From: Daucus carota subsp. sativus
Taxonomy: Eukaryota > Streptophyta > Magnoliopsida > Apiales > Apiaceae
NCBI RefSeq assembly: GCF_001625215.2
Contig: NC_030381.2
Span: 55,353,214 to 55,417,213 of the forward strand
DNA: 64,000 bases
Reading direction: 5' to 3'
A program made the position numbers and the translations under genes. This document shows, piece after piece, positions 49,323-63,101 of the stretch (positions within the stretch are counted from its first letter, which is position 1; each line of letters opens with the position of its first letter). Below the pieces are notes generated by a model. It saw only the letters and a program-made list of their open reading frames with translations. It did not search any database and was not told where the DNA came from.

Positions 49323-50760
49323 TGAGTTTTATGATCGAAACTCAAATCTAAAATGATTGAATGACGATCATTCGTAGAAAAATTGCTGATTCAAAAGTTG
49401 ATGATTTGTTTGATCATCTAAGTGTGATAATTTTGTATTTTTTAGAGTTTGAGATCAAAAGAAGTTTAATTGTCATTTAGAATTCCCAATTTTAATTTTT
49501 CCTTGAGAGATCATTTTAATATTTTAATAACACATTGAGAAAAATATATTAGTAGATTTCACTCGAATTAAATCGAAAATTAAAAAGGAGTTCCAAAAAT
49601 CTAAAAAAATGACAACAAACCTCAAAATCTTGAGACAAAACTAACTTGAGTTTTTCACGAGAATAACTCATTAGAATATAAGATTGAAGATTATTTATCA
49701 TTATTAAATAATCACGGATTCATGATATTAAGGATAATGTCATATAAAAATAATAAATTTTGATATAGTGAATTCTTTAAAAATTATTTTGGACTTTCCA
49801 TAATCTAAATTTATGTGATCACTAAAATCAATGATTAATTGAGATTTTTAAAAAAAAAATCTATTTTTTTTAGAATGGATTTCTCAAAATTATGTGATTA
49901 CAAAAATTATTGCTAACTTAACGTATCCTTCATATCCATTAGCTCTTTTAATTATTTTATTTTTATTTTTGCGGACATGCAGCCCCAATATTCCAACATA
50001 TATGTAAAAAATTCTAGAATCAATTGGTTGCGAAGAAGCAGAAACTGACTTCTACAACTTCTATTTTTTTTCTCAAACACTCTATTAGCTTATTTACTTC
50101 TCACTTCTATTTCACTTCTTTAATTTAAGCAAAAAGTCATTTTTTAAAATTAACCCAAACGACCTCATAATTCATAAAATTTTTAGTTATATAATATATA
50201 AATTTTGTGCTAAGGTTTGATCTTTGTTATAAAAATAAAAAATCAATATTCGGAACTATTAATTTTGTCATAAAATTTTCATCATTTATATAAAAAAAAT
50301 AATATTATAGAAAATGAGAAACAAACTTATATGTTGTTAACCATGTTAATGAATACTCATATCATTTATCAAAATTAATTTAATACTATTTAGTATTTAC
50401 AATATAATAATTTACATAGTTAACTTAATTTTTTTTTTGAAAATAGTTAACTTAAATTTTAAAACTTGCTTTCACTGCTTTTACATAATTTAATATTTTG
50501 TCCGAGTTAAAATCAATCAAACTTTATGTAAAAAATAATCCGAGCCGATTAATCACCGATTTGATTTGGGGTGCCTGTGCGATTAATCGACTTTTTCTTG
50601 AACACCGCGAAGAAGGAAGTAAAGTAGTAAACCACATTCAATCAGTGAGCCAACATCATTTCTGTAAAACATATCTCCTCGTTCTTCTTTAAATATCAAT
50701 TGAATTCCTAGGGTTTATGATATTTTCTTCACTTATTTAATTAACTTACTCAGGGCAAAG

Positions 50761-53700
50761 ATGAGCGAAGCTCCGTCACTATATAATCTCTGCCTAGACT
50801 CAATCAAAGATATCATCCTGTTCGGTTAGTTGTTTACACTCTTTTCACATCACTGTCAATTGGAATGTTAATTTGCGCGTTGAGTATCTGATTTTGTATG
50901 TACAGGTGATGATGATTTATCCAGTCTGTATCAGCTTCCAACCGAAATTATCGATTGCTTGATTCCGCGATTACCGGCTCTCGCGTTGCAGAAGTTTCAA
51001 GATGCATTGTCAGTCTTATAGTTTCCCTTTTTTTTTTTTTTTTTTGGCTATATGAATGATTTATTTATGTATTGTTGTCTCGGTGATGGTGATTTCCGAT
51101 GTTTATATGTGTGTGGAACAATTAATTGCAGTAACTAAGAGCGCGTTTGGCTGAGTTTAAAATTGTGACTTATGACTTAACGTGACTTAATGTGATAAGC
51201 TGGGACCTTAGAGCAAGCCCAATGCAATTTTGACTTATTAATGACTTATAGGTTATTAAAAATGTATTAGTATAAATAAAAATGATTTATGGGTAATTTA
51301 TGACTAATGAGTAACTTTTATCAAAAATAGTTTGGAAAAATAAAGTCACTGAAAAAAGTAACTCAAACTAACGTCAGTTTCTGACTTATTTCTGACTTTA
51401 AGTCAGTTTCCAGCTTATCACACAAACAGATGTTTTTTAGCTTAAAGTCAGAAACAACTTTAAGCCTCTGACTTAAAGCTTATACAAACAGGCTCTAAGT
51501 TATGTTTGGTTAAAGCTCCGCTAGATACTTAATATTGTAATTGTAGCTCCTTGGAGAACGCATTCGAGTTTGAACTTGCAGTGTGTGATTAATGTTGTTT
51601 CCGATGTTTATATCTGTGTCTGGAATGATCAATTGTAGCAACTTAGTTATGTGCTTTTAGGTCAGCTAGAACATGATAAGTTGATGTGTGTAACGTTTAC
51701 CCTTGATTTTAATCAAGTCAATTAAGTTCAGGTTGTTATGTTTAATGTCTAATTTAAGTATACTAGAATACTGGTGAATGCCACATGTTCATGTGTGTAT
51801 ATACAATTATACATCTTGTTGTTTCTTATTTTTCCTTGGAATCAAGTCCCCTACTTCTCAGATAGATAATAATAAGCTTCGAGTACAAAAGATGGATTTC
51901 GTTGGCTATATTCTCCTTTATAAATGGCGACACATCAATCCTTTTAGTTTATCACAATACTGTTTTTAGATCTACTCTGTTAAAAAAATACAAGCTCAAG
52001 GTAGGTGTTGTTTTGTTTGGCACTATGGTTGATTATATTGCTCTTTGTAAGTCATCAAATTGGTTATGAATTTGTAATGAGATAGCATCTGGGTTTCCTT
52101 TTTAGTCCATTAGATTAATCATATCCTTTTTGTTTTTACAGACCACTGAATTATGGGAACGAACATGAAGTTGCCTCTGGAAGCCAGAGAAAGCGTAAAA
52201 GGTTTGGACGGATGGAATATTGTCTGAAAAGTAACCTGAATGAGTAAATTTTTTAGTGTTAAAGTAGACAGTTAGCCACCGGGTCAAGTTTTGGTGCTTC
52301 TTTGGAGCAACTGTCTCCAGAGATTTGTACTTAACATTGTGATAATGCAGATGCGAGAACTTCGAGACTGCGTGGATGACATTATATAAGTCACGTTTCT
52401 CTGATTTCCGACGTCTAAAACCTGAGACCTGCCACTACTGCCATGCAAAAAGAGTTGGGATTCATGATTCCGGAAACAAGTGGCAGGGTCGGTACTGGAA
52501 CTCACATATACAAAAGTATGCAAATCTCGTTGAATTGGCATGCCTGTGAATGTCACATTCATGAGCAAGAGTATATATATACAATTTGAATTCTGTTGAC
52601 AATGTGCAGGTGCCTGTCTGTGGCGGCAGAGAAAGCTGTTCTTCCTTATTTTGATGGCTGTCTTGGTGAAATCAAAATTCCTGGTATAAATGCTGTCATT
52701 TCAAAGGCTTCATAGCCCATTCACTATAACCTGCTGCTATTTTCCATCTCGCTACATAAATTTATGGCCTTTGTTGCTCTATCTGCCTTCATCATTTAAT
52801 TCTTACATTCAGATGTTGTTACTTGATTTTGATTTACCTATACTTACGATAAATCTTTTCTTTGTTCTATTGCACATTTTTTTAATTGTTAATTGGTTTG
52901 CAGATACCATTTTGTTATCTATGGGTTATAAGCAGTGTGGAAGTTATTTAGAAGTTGACTACTCAAAACTGGCTTATCACTGCCAACATTTTGGTTTATA
53001 TGCCAGGTAGCAAATATCTTCCCCTGATCTAAAGTAGCCTTTTGTTGAGATTTTTAATTCTCTATGCTCATACACAATATGCCAGATTGCCAGCCATTAT
53101 TTTCATGTAGTGAACCTTTCTACCCAAATATTAGTAGGGTCGGAAAAACCTTTGCATTACTGTGACTTATTTACCTAATAATTTATTAAATATAAGAAGA
53201 ATAATTTTATTAATATGGTAATATTTAATAATGTTATAAAATATAGTAGATGTAAATAATGACATAGAATAAAATCAGTTTCAGTAATACTATTATCTCA
53301 AACAAAATAATAATAAAAAAAAGCATATACTAGACATTTGTAATATAAGTAAATAAAATAAATTATAGTATATGTGTTGTTGTACGTAATTTTAAAGATT
53401 ATATTATTTATTTATTGGAAAGCAAGAGCTTTTTTTAAGCACATTACACATATAACAAATAGTACTACTTTGATGGAATTTCTAAAGCATAAAATAGAAA
53501 ACTTTTCTATTAGTGCAGCTGAAAATTTCATAATGTAATTTTTTTGGAATAATCAAAATTTATCTAGGTGAATCCCATACAAAAATCAAGGTAATGTGCA
53601 AAGTTTCTTATAATATAGTGACTTGGAGCAATATGTTTATAACATATACATAATATCAAATCCTCAATGTTGAGAAATACCACAAAAAGAATAAAAACAT

Positions 53701-56700
53701 GTATTGTTATTTGTTACAGAAGTGATCTTTCACTATTTTAAACACACATCTATTTTGCCAAGAATTTGACATAAATATGGTTGAATAAATAAAAAGTAAT
53801 GAAATACATGTTTTGAGGTGCACTAATAGAGAAGTTCTCTGTTGTGTGCTTTGGAATATATGACGGGTATTGTTTGAATCTTGTAGCTTGATTAAGGAGT
53901 TTATTTTAAATTAATTTTTATATTGAATATAAACGACAGGGTTTGAGGGGAAAACTGAAAGATGGTAAATATGACTTGGATTGATTTGTCAACTGACATT
54001 ATTATCCATGCACTTAAAGTGTGATTAATAATGGTAAAATGTATGGTAGATTCAATTCAATCTTTAGTGTAGATTGTACATCTGTATAAGCCTTTTGATT
54101 TGCTTCCTTAATATAATGCATCAATTTTTCCAACCATTACCTGATTACATTTTCAATATACATTTGAAAGAAATTATTTATATCAATGTTTGCTTGCATT
54201 CTTATATAGATACGTGAGGAAGCAGAGGAATATCTTTATTTAGTTTCTGGTAAGAGATAAGTGTAACCCAGTTGCTATTCCTAACTAATTTTGTTTCAAT
54301 TGCAGGCGTCTGACACTTCACAACGTGCTTTTACAGACAGAAACTTGTGTAAGTAGCACTACAAAAGAAAGCTTCCCGCTTAATTTGTGCTTATCTTCTA
54401 GTTCTAGGTTTGTATCATACTCCAAGGCTTAACTATAATGTCCCCGTGCAAGTAATGTCTGGATTGCTTGTGTTGCAACTGTTAGGTTCTCGTATGACGT
54501 CATTGTTGGATTTATTGCAAGTTGCAACTAGACATAACTTTGTTTATTAATACTCCTTGTGAAACATACTGCAATGTGACTAAAAATCACGTTTGCTTGG
54601 AAAACTTATTATTTATGTAGAAAAAATAATGTTAATAATCTTAGGGTACGTGATACCCAAAGCTTTAAAACTATGTTTTTGAAGGGGAAGAAAAATGTTT
54701 GAAAATGGTCATGACCAACTCTGTCATTGTGTAGTATTGTTCTTTTTATAGTTTTTGCATGCTTTGTACAAGGAAGAATATGTTCCTGTACAGTTTGTTA
54801 TCATCTCCTGGACAAGAAAAATTTCATACTGCTGATACTGGTTTACATATAGTAGTATAATTCCTCATTTTTTAGCAAGTGAATGTCCATGAGCACCACA
54901 ATATTAATGTGCTGTAAAAAAAGAGTTGTGAGTAGCATCTTGGTAGTTGTCTTATTAATCTGTGGTGTTCTCTTTCCTTCAAATATGAAAGATAATTAGC
55001 TTTTGCACTCTATTGATACTCAAGGTCAAATAGAACTCTTAAACTGATTCTGGAAACGTAGTGGATTCTGCTGCCCGTGTCTTAAGATATCTGGTGAATG
55101 TTTATCGGGAACTGTTTTTGTTGCAGCATTTGTTGAGAAACAGTAAATTGGAAGAACTGGTGGTGCAATGGATAAAGTCCAAGGAACAGGTAGTATCAGT
55201 TTTTGAAATCAGTTTATGGAATGCGTGATATATGACCTTAATGTGCATGCATGATTTGTTTGCAAATCTTCTGTTAAAAAATATCTTCCCTGACTAAATT
55301 TAAAAGCGAATCTGTTAATTTAACAAATGGGATGTCAGCTCTGCGCATCGTATATAACAAGAAAAGTTAAAACAGAAAAGAAGTATATAATATAACAATA
55401 AGACAGACAAACACCAACTGATTTTTAAAAATCTGTCATTCACCAATATATTGGTAGAGGAGCCATTCTTTTAGCTACTGGAAACAGCTTCTATAAATTG
55501 CTTGATCTATATCACTGCTTGTATAAATCACTGGCAGATTGTGACTATTGTGATCGTGACACTGATATCAACATGCAAGAACCATAAACAGACATTACCT
55601 AGCTTAGAATCATTGTTAATACACCATCTCCGTTAATTTCTCGCAGTTAAGACTTATGGACTTTTGGTGAAATCTAGTTCTTGAACAAATGATGCAGCTG
55701 CTACTGCACTTGCATAGATGTTGATATATGTTTCAAGCAATGTGTAGCTGGTACATTTATATGATATAGATGGAATAACCAGAATTGTGTAACAGGCTAG
55801 CCAGACTTTAAGCGCGAGATGAGTGGGTTTCCGAAGCGTTAGGTCGTTTTGTAACCTTCTTTTCGAATTTGAAGTTTTTTTCTAAGTATATTAGACTTAT
55901 ATGATGAATAATATTTAGGGACCTGTGGTATTTCTGTTGCGACTATGTGCTTAAAGATTTTATAAAAAACCTGTGAATGTGAATTGAATAATTTTTAGAA
56001 GTCTGCCTATGTGTCTGCTTTCTGCTCGAGTGTCACTGTACCAACATGACATAATTGTTATGAATGCATTGTGAATATGGTGTCATCTACTTTTCTTCAT
56101 AGCTTATCTAGTTCCTTCCTTGTATTGCAATTTCAAGTGTCCTTCAGTAATAGCAGTACAATAAAGATTAGGATGTCATTAGCTTTGCACATCAGTTATG
56201 GAGATTAAAGTAGGAGGAAGGGTTAAACTGAAGATAGAAGGACTTCTTAAGAGCAAATTAACATAATAGTCCCTATTCATCAAATACCACATCTATCTTT
56301 TATCTTACAATGGTCACATCACTTGATAACGATATGCAAACTTTGAAATCTCTCACTCTGCAGCTCTTATGTGGAAACATGATTTAAGCAGGTCATACAA
56401 GTAAATAACGCCTCTTACTATTAAGTTACAGATTTTAAGTATAAATGATACACTTGACTCTATATTTACTAACAGTTGGACCTTAAGTCTCTTAGTCTTA
56501 CCTTCCTATCCCTCATCTGTAAGATGTCCTATAACTATTAAAATTTTGTAGCATGTTTAATCTCATAGGTTGAAGGAGTATGCAAACTTTTGAGTCAGAA
56601 TGTTGAAACATTGTCCTCCCTTCACTTTAACCATTGCAAGCTTTCTGCGGAGTTTGTCAATGCAATATGTGATTCACTATTCCTGAAGGATATTCCAACG

Positions 56701-59700
56701 CATAGAATTCAACATTTTACAGTTAATACGTCAAGACTTCTTGAATTTAATTCTATTTCCATACCTACTGGATTGAAGTCTTTATTATCATCAGCAAGGT
56801 ACGTCTTTCTCTAAAAACTTCATATGCTTTTTACATACTTATATTTTTTTTAAAAACAAATATTGCTAGTGCAATGCTTTTGATACTCATCAGTATTAAG
56901 TAAGTATTTACAAATAATAATCAAATCGATTGGCATTTATGTTTGTTTAACAAGTTCACGTTACTGGTTTTGGTGTATATTATCTCCTTCATCTTCAGTA
57001 TTTCATTGTAGTACAAGTATGAAACAACAGTGATGGTAACAGGATATACGTTTAACGTTGATGACTTTTTGTTACAAGAAAATAGGAATAGATACCCTTT
57101 TAAGGGCTGATGCCTGATGGATACTAATTCCTTCTCGAGGACAGGATATGCGTGGCTTCGTGTCATGCATCAGGGTCAACGCTCAACCAGGCTTAAAACA
57201 TTTGCAAGACGAAAGAAAGAAGTGAAGTAAATCAGGGCATTTCAGTAATTTACAAAAGGCACTAATGTTAAAGAAAACAATTAAATAAATGAAGTTAGGT
57301 AGTGGTGGGCCCAGGGAGATAGAAGGGGGGGGGGGGGGGTGCAATCAGGGTTATCATCGAATTTGTGTGTTATCTCTCAGTTCGGGATAGACGACTGAGG
57401 CTCTCGAATTATCCCAGGGTTTTGTATTACGTTCTGTTTCGAACACATCTATTATTAAGAGTGGCTAGTAGTATCTTTTGCCTGTTCATTTCAATTGAGG
57501 TGTGCATTTCATAACCCAGTGCATCACACTTCACTTGATTCTGGGAGAAGAATTACAATGTAAATGGTTTTCTGTTGTTTGTTTAGTTTAGGGAGGATAT
57601 TTTCCTTATTTTCTTAAGTTTTAGTTTAGGGATAATAGGTTTCTGTTGTTCCAGCATATGTCTTCCACTATAATTTTGCTCTGTTATTAGACTTAATGTT
57701 CTGTGTATATTTTATTGGTTGATCTGGAACCAGAACGAAGTTCTGAATTAGGCAAATTCAAAAAGGATGTCAAGGCATAAAATCTTTGTGTATCTTCTGA
57801 AGTTTAGACTTCAACAGATTGACCAACAATCAGGAGGTCTTGTTCAATATATGCTCTAATTAATAAAGCCTCTGTTCATCTTATTAGGTGTTTGTGTACA
57901 GCAGATTTTCGTGATAGCGAGTTACGACAGAATTCTGCTAGAACGGTTTTCAGTGCACTCTTTGATGCCTCATCTAATATAGCTTTTCTGGACCTTTCAG
58001 AAAACAACGTAAGTGACATTTCTCATTTACAAGTTGCTAGTGTTCTTTTAAAGGTCAATGTTAAGTTTAAATCAATTTCATGCAGATTTCTGGCTGGCTT
58101 TCTCATTTCAAATGGAAACCTTCAAGTCAATTACATTTAAATCCAGAGATATGTGCATTGAAGTCATTGCGCGTGCTCAAACTAAGGTGACAATAATAAG
58201 AAACAAATTTGTAAGTTAGTAATTGGGTGACCTCAAAATATGGAAATCATTACTGCATGGTAAAGTGATTAATGACTATAAAATCAGGAAAGCTTTTACT
58301 ACGACACTAACTAATGCTGCCCTGCGATCAAAGAAGCACACCTATTTTTTCATCACTTATTTAAGCGAGTAATGTGAAGTGTAGATTAATCTAAAGCCAA
58401 GCACACAAACAACTTGGGTGTTTGGCCCAATGTGTTATAAATATGTTAGTACTTGTTATCTTTATAAAATAGGACGTGATTTTGTACTTTAGCGCAGAAC
58501 CAAATCTCGTACTTATAAATTCGTTAAAATTAGTACTAAATGTTTTGATTCCTTGACCAATATTTTTCTACTATATTCAAAGTTTGCGTGACCAAAGGGT
58601 ATTCTACTGTTTACAGGGGAAGTAATCTACAGAAAGATGATGCAGACTGTCTTAACTATGCTTTGTTTCATATGCCTAACTTGGAAACACTTGATTTATG
58701 TGACAACCCAATAGCAGATGATGGAATTATGTGAGATTTTTTTTTATTTATCTTGCAACCTTGATCGTATACAGTCATCTCTCTCACAAGCTCTTTGTCA
58801 AAAATTTTAGGACTTTAATGCCGTACTTTACCAGGATGGCTGAGAGGGTCACCCCCTTTGTTGATTTGAATTTGGAAGAGTGTAAGCTTACATTTAATGG
58901 AGTTAAAACCTTGTTGCAAGTTCTTTCATCTTTCAAAAAGCCGCTGAATTCTCTTCGCATCGGAGACAATAATCTTGGCAGGTATACTCAGAATTTGCAG
59001 TTCATCATTCTTTATATGAATTCTTAAGTGTTTTATTCTAATATGTGTGACCTCTAGTGAAGTGGGGGTACAATTAGGTAAATTTATATGCACGGGTATA
59101 AAAGAACTTCATTTTCATGATATTGGGATCAACTCATCTGGTTTTTTGAAAGCACAAGAGCAAATTACGGAAGGGGTGAAGCTTGTTTTCATCAATATTA
59201 GGTATACTGACATTCTTGATGTCTATTAAAAGAGTTGAGCACTTTCCACACCCAAATATTACATTTCATATAATTGTCTTTGTAGAGGAAATTCTGGTGG
59301 TGTGGGAGCTGCAAAATTTATATCAAAGCTCATTATATCTGCCCCTGAACTAGTCAAAATTGATGCAAGTTACAATGTTTTGCCTGCTGAAGCTGTGTCT
59401 ATCATCAGCTCTTCTCTGGAAACTGCAAAAGGTACACATTCCGTCATTCCTTGAGCAATTTTTTTTAATGTTGTTTGATGTACTTGAGGAGTTTGTCTTT
59501 ACATCTTGTAGTGCTTACACTTTAGAAACTTTGTCTGTTTTTGTAGCTGTAAATTACGTATCTTGTGATATCATTAAAAAGAATTTAAGCTAAACTTACT
59601 GATTTATAATAATTATATATACACAGGTCAACTTCCTAAGCTTAAGCAAAATGAAGTTATTTTTTAATGTTCTTGTCATTTTCTCTTCTAAACCTTCATC

Positions 59701-59966
59701 CGGCATTACACAGTAAAATTCCGAGTAATTTTAAACAGGATAGTATACTAGCTTTACTGACTTGACATTCTTCTTCTTCTTTTCTTTTTTTTTTTTTTTT
59801 GTTTCAAAACCTAGGTACGCTTCAGCATTTAGACCTGACAGGAAATGCATTGTGCAGTCAACCAGCTAGCATAGCAATGCTCAAGAATGTAGGGAGTGGA
59901 CATATCGATATAGTCTGGCCTATGCCCAACTCAAGTGCACAGTTTCAATATGATGATGATCCTTAA
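50761..59966 (+). CDS. RNI-type LRR protein with N-terminal BC-box-like motif
   Basis: Sixteen exons: 50761-50824, 50906-51008, 52142-52201, 52351-52515, 52610-52683, 52904-53006, 54306-54348, 55127-55189, 56569-56798, 57888-58008, 58086-58186, 58617-58730, 58811-58981, 59058-59201, 59286-59431, 59815-59966. Phase holds throughout: 617 residues. SLYNLCLDSI (6-15) fits the Elongin-BC box [STP]LxxxCxxx[AILV]. LPTEIIDCL (32-40) fits the Cul2-box pattern. A basic KRKR stretch precedes CENFETAWMTLYKSRF (77-92), Elongin-A-like. The C-terminal half has about nine LRRs of ribonuclease-inhibitor type, e.g. IAFLDLSENN, LRVLKLRGSN, LETLDLCDNP, LNSLRIGDNN, LQHLDLTGNA, and ends YDDDP. Distant plant relatives are annotated only as RNI-like (At2g20210). 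A role as ubiquitin-ligase substrate receptor is inferred. Confidence 0.82.
51139..51495. mobile_element. Tourist (PIF/Harbinger) MITE in LRR-gene intron 2
   Basis: GAGCGCGTTTGGCTGAG on the left and TACAAACAGGCTC on the right are inverted ends. The 3-bp duplication TAA lies at 51136-51138 and 51496-51498, as PIF/Harbinger elements make. Arms TGACTTATGACTTAACGTG and TTTAAGCCTCTGACTTAAAG also pair. Confidence 0.85.
57325..57339 (+). repeat. G15 homopolymer
   Basis: A run of 15 G in LRR-gene intron 9, with AGTGGTGGGCCCAGGGAG just before it. The surrounding words resemble the element at 44331. Confidence 0.9.
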
Positions 59967-61155
59967 ACGTTGCTCTTCACTTGCCTACAGATGGAGCATC
60001 ATCTGCCATGGCTTCCCTATGCATACAGCTTTCTATTAAAAGAGTAGGAGTAATAGTCATATGTTACCCTGTATTTCTGTATTACATGTTAGCATTGTAT
60101 ATTAGGTGGATACTATGGGCCTTACCAGTTCACCTGGGTTTAATATCTTGGGGGAGTTTTGAGGAAATTGTACTGAACAAGACTACAAGAGTGGCTAATC
60201 ATGTATTTCTGTATTTTATTTTAATGCTCCCTTGCTGTGTCAATGATCTTGCCCCTCCATTGGGAAGAAAACTTTAGGTTCTATCTATTATATTTCTGTC
60301 AACAAATGAATTTACCCGTTCATAATTATGACACAAATTTGTGGCAAAATACTTGAGTTCCGAGGCGAATGGACTTTGAAGTACCATATGGTAAATTGTT
60401 CTTGAATAGATTATAGCCTGCTTGTTTATCAGTTTTTGAGTTGAACAGTATCTTGAAGCTCCTTGGAATTAGGTTTACAAGTCTAAGTTCCCAGGATTAA
60501 GATAAATACATGTTATAACTTGCTAAACCATTCTTTGCAGAAGAGGAGTATCTCAGATCTTGTATCAAATTACTTGCTCCAAATAACATTTTGGACTTTT
60601 TTGCAAAATGTACTCTCTTCTAAATTTTTTGAAAAAAAATGTTTGTTTTTCTAAATCGTTTATTTACAAATATTTTAAAAGATAGTAAAATTATAAAAAT
60701 ATAAAGAAAAATAGTATTTTTGATAAATGCTAGACATTCTATGGCACTTGAAAAGGATTAATGAGAATATTGAGAAAAATAAATAGAAATGACAATAGCG
60801 ATTCTATATACTTATTAAAATAAACGGACATGATAATATTGATTATCATTTATTTTATATGATCTATGTATATATCTCAAGTAGTTTTGTTTATATGACC
60901 TATGTTTAGGGCTAGGGCCTTCGTTACAAAGCCGGATCCTGTTAAAGTTATCGAACAGGAGCCAAGTTTGGATTAATCGTGAATATTTTGAGTGGAGTTC
61001 GAGTTGCTTATTAATTTCCCTTCGTTTAGACTTGTTTAAACCAGTATCATGAAAAATATTAAGTAGTTCTAAATTATGGAAAATCTTTTTCGCTTTTAAG
61101 TAAAAAAGCCGAGTCGACCGATTGAGAGGTAAGAAAAAAAATTAAATTACAAATA

Positions 61156-61257
61156 TTTTCTTAAGAGACATATGAGATACATCTCGTGTTTCTCGTATTG
61201 AGCTCCTTTTCTTGAGAGACATATAAGATACATCTCGTGTTTCTCGTATTGAATTCC
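61156..61257 (+). repeat. 51-bp tandem repeat (2 copies)
   Basis: TTTTCTTAAGAGACATATGA (61156) and TTTTCTTGAGAGACATATAA (61207) start two units that share GATACATCTCGTGTTTCTCG and differ at a handful of bases. Confidence 0.9.
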
Positions 61258-62099
61258 TACTGTTGTTCTTGATCAACCTAATTGGTTAAAGAAGTTTTAC
61301 TGAAAACGGGAGAAAATATAACAAAATCAAACTCTACATTTCAAACTTAAACAAATGCCCAAAATGTGAAAAAAGGATTGGTACATAGGCTCAATGGAAC
61401 CGTAAAATTCAAGCAGGTCAATAAGTGGAAATATAAAATATTTAAAATATATACTGTGATACGGAGAAAACATCTATTTCTAGCTAAAAAACCCAGCTAG
61501 AATAAAAAGCCAAGCAAGAGCAGGACACAAAAACTGTGGCCACCATCCAGACTTGCAACTTGCGATGAAATACTTGGTTGATCAGATTTTTCCAGCCGTG
61601 ATCAAGCACCCTATAAACATGATTATTAGTTATTACTCTGGGTTAGCCGTCTTATTGCAGACGGAGACCATCACGAGTACAGATTTACTTTTCTGCGTCA
61701 CACCTTTTGCGTCGGTTCTGTAAGTAACGTCGCTATACAGATTATACGCGTCGGGTGTATATTTAACCGTCGCTAAATGTGGATAAAAAGAGCTCCCATG
61801 TTATATTCCATGTACGAAGAGAATGAATAACTCTGCTATTATTGCGGAGTCTCAGTCCTAAAATCTTCATACGGACCGCTTCATCGATTAGCTTCGCAAC
61901 CAGGCCATGAGTTTGATGCTTTGATTGAATAACCTCAAGTTTCCTTATTGCTGTATGAAATAAATCATGCTTCCCAGAACTAGTCGGTTAATAACATTAA
62001 CTATCGACTTGCTTCTCCAATTTGCTTATAAGATTTAGGGGGAGTGTTTTAGCATTTAGGGGGTTAACTTCTTGGGTTTTGGTACCTTTTATATATACT

Positions 62100-62530
62100 T
62101 TTGGTTGAAATTATAGCTTCGACCAACTCTGGTCGCAATAAAATTTTCGACTAGATATAATCGCCTTTTATTTTCGACTCGGTATTGTCGCGCGACAAGA
62201 AATTTTCGATCGAAATTGACCGAATATATTTTTTTCCTACGGAAAAATGTTGGCGTCGGGTCCAAAAAACCGGAGGCAAAAATCCTATTGGAAATTTAAG
62301 TTCGGTTGAAATTATTTTTGACCAAATTGTTCGCGGGAAGCGCTCATGAAAGTTATTGGATGGGATATTTTTCGACTGAATGTCAAGCAGTCGAAAATAT
62401 CTTTAGTTTCGAGTGTTTATTTTAACTACGTCGTAGCAGTCGAAATATAAATTATTTTCGACCATCTTCATATTCGATGAAACTTGGTCGCTAAATTTAT
62501 ATTCGACTACCTATTTTGTTGTCAAATTTT
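62100..62530. mobile_element. Sub-terminal repeat zone, CACTA-like
   Basis: Repeated motifs such as TTTTCGACT, TTCGACCA, TCGAAAAT and GTCGAAAT occur at least eight times in both orientations. CACTA elements carry such arrays for transposase binding. The terminal CACTA is not seen, so the class is tentative. Confidence 0.4.
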
Positions 62531-62690
62531 TCATCAACTCTTTTAATATAAGTAATCAAGTAAAAAAATAGGGGGGCTAAATAACAATTTTGACATTTTA
62601 TAGAAAAAAGTAGAAGTGTGTATAATTTTTGGGGGACGGCTGCCACCCCGTGCCTTCCGGTTCCGGTCCTTTCTGGGTCATTAGTTTATT

Positions 62691-62811
62691 GGGTTAATAC
62701 TCTAATTGGTCACTGTACTGGACCAAAACTTTCAATTGGCCTACCAAGTCAAAAAAGTTTTCATTTAAATAATAAAGCATCTAAAAACTTACAATAATAA
62801 AGCATTAACCC
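62691..62811. mobile_element. 121-bp Mutator-like MITE with 10-bp target duplication
   Basis: Ends GGGTTAATACTC and AAAGCATTAACCC are short inverted repeats. An exact 10-bp duplication TTAGTTTATT lies at 62681-62690 and 62812-62821. The end sequence is of the same style as 44545 (GGGTTAAATGACGTTTTG). Confidence 0.8.
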
Positions 62812-63101
62812 TTAGTTTATTATGATGAATTGTCAGCCAGAGAATAAAAGCATGTTTAAATATTGAATTCAAGCTGTAACAGACCAACTCATACCAATCA
62901 ACTTGGGCCATATTTCTCCAAAATCACTCGTCGTACTCGGGGGAAGTACTGAACATATATTTTACCTTCTCGAGAGATCAATTTAGCTCTTTCTGGGGCA
63001 TTCTTTTTGCAGCAAACTACTATACTTTGAGTTTCAGGCCATCTATCAAGTTCGGTTATTTGTGTGTATTTTTAAATTAGTGCTGTGTAAATACTAATTT
63101 A

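Larger units (their letters stand above)
48170..50760. other. Intergenic between the GDSL gene and the LRR gene
   Basis: The GDSL 3' UTR comes first. Then come two Stowaway copies, a 45-bp tandem repeat and a truncated copy of the 34458 MITE (50040-50170). A GATTAATC-rich repeat fragment lies at 50530-50590. The last ~60 bases before 50761 are the LRR-gene leader. No other gene is seen. Confidence 0.6.
59967..62690. other. LRR-gene 3' region and transposon-rich tail
   Basis: The 3' UTR should end within about 300-600 bases of the stop. After 60600 the sequence is AT-rich with a 51-bp tandem repeat at 61156. A zone at 62100-62530 is filled with TTTTCGACT / TCGAAAAT words, the look of a CACTA-type sub-terminal region. 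No gene is found. Confidence 0.5.
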
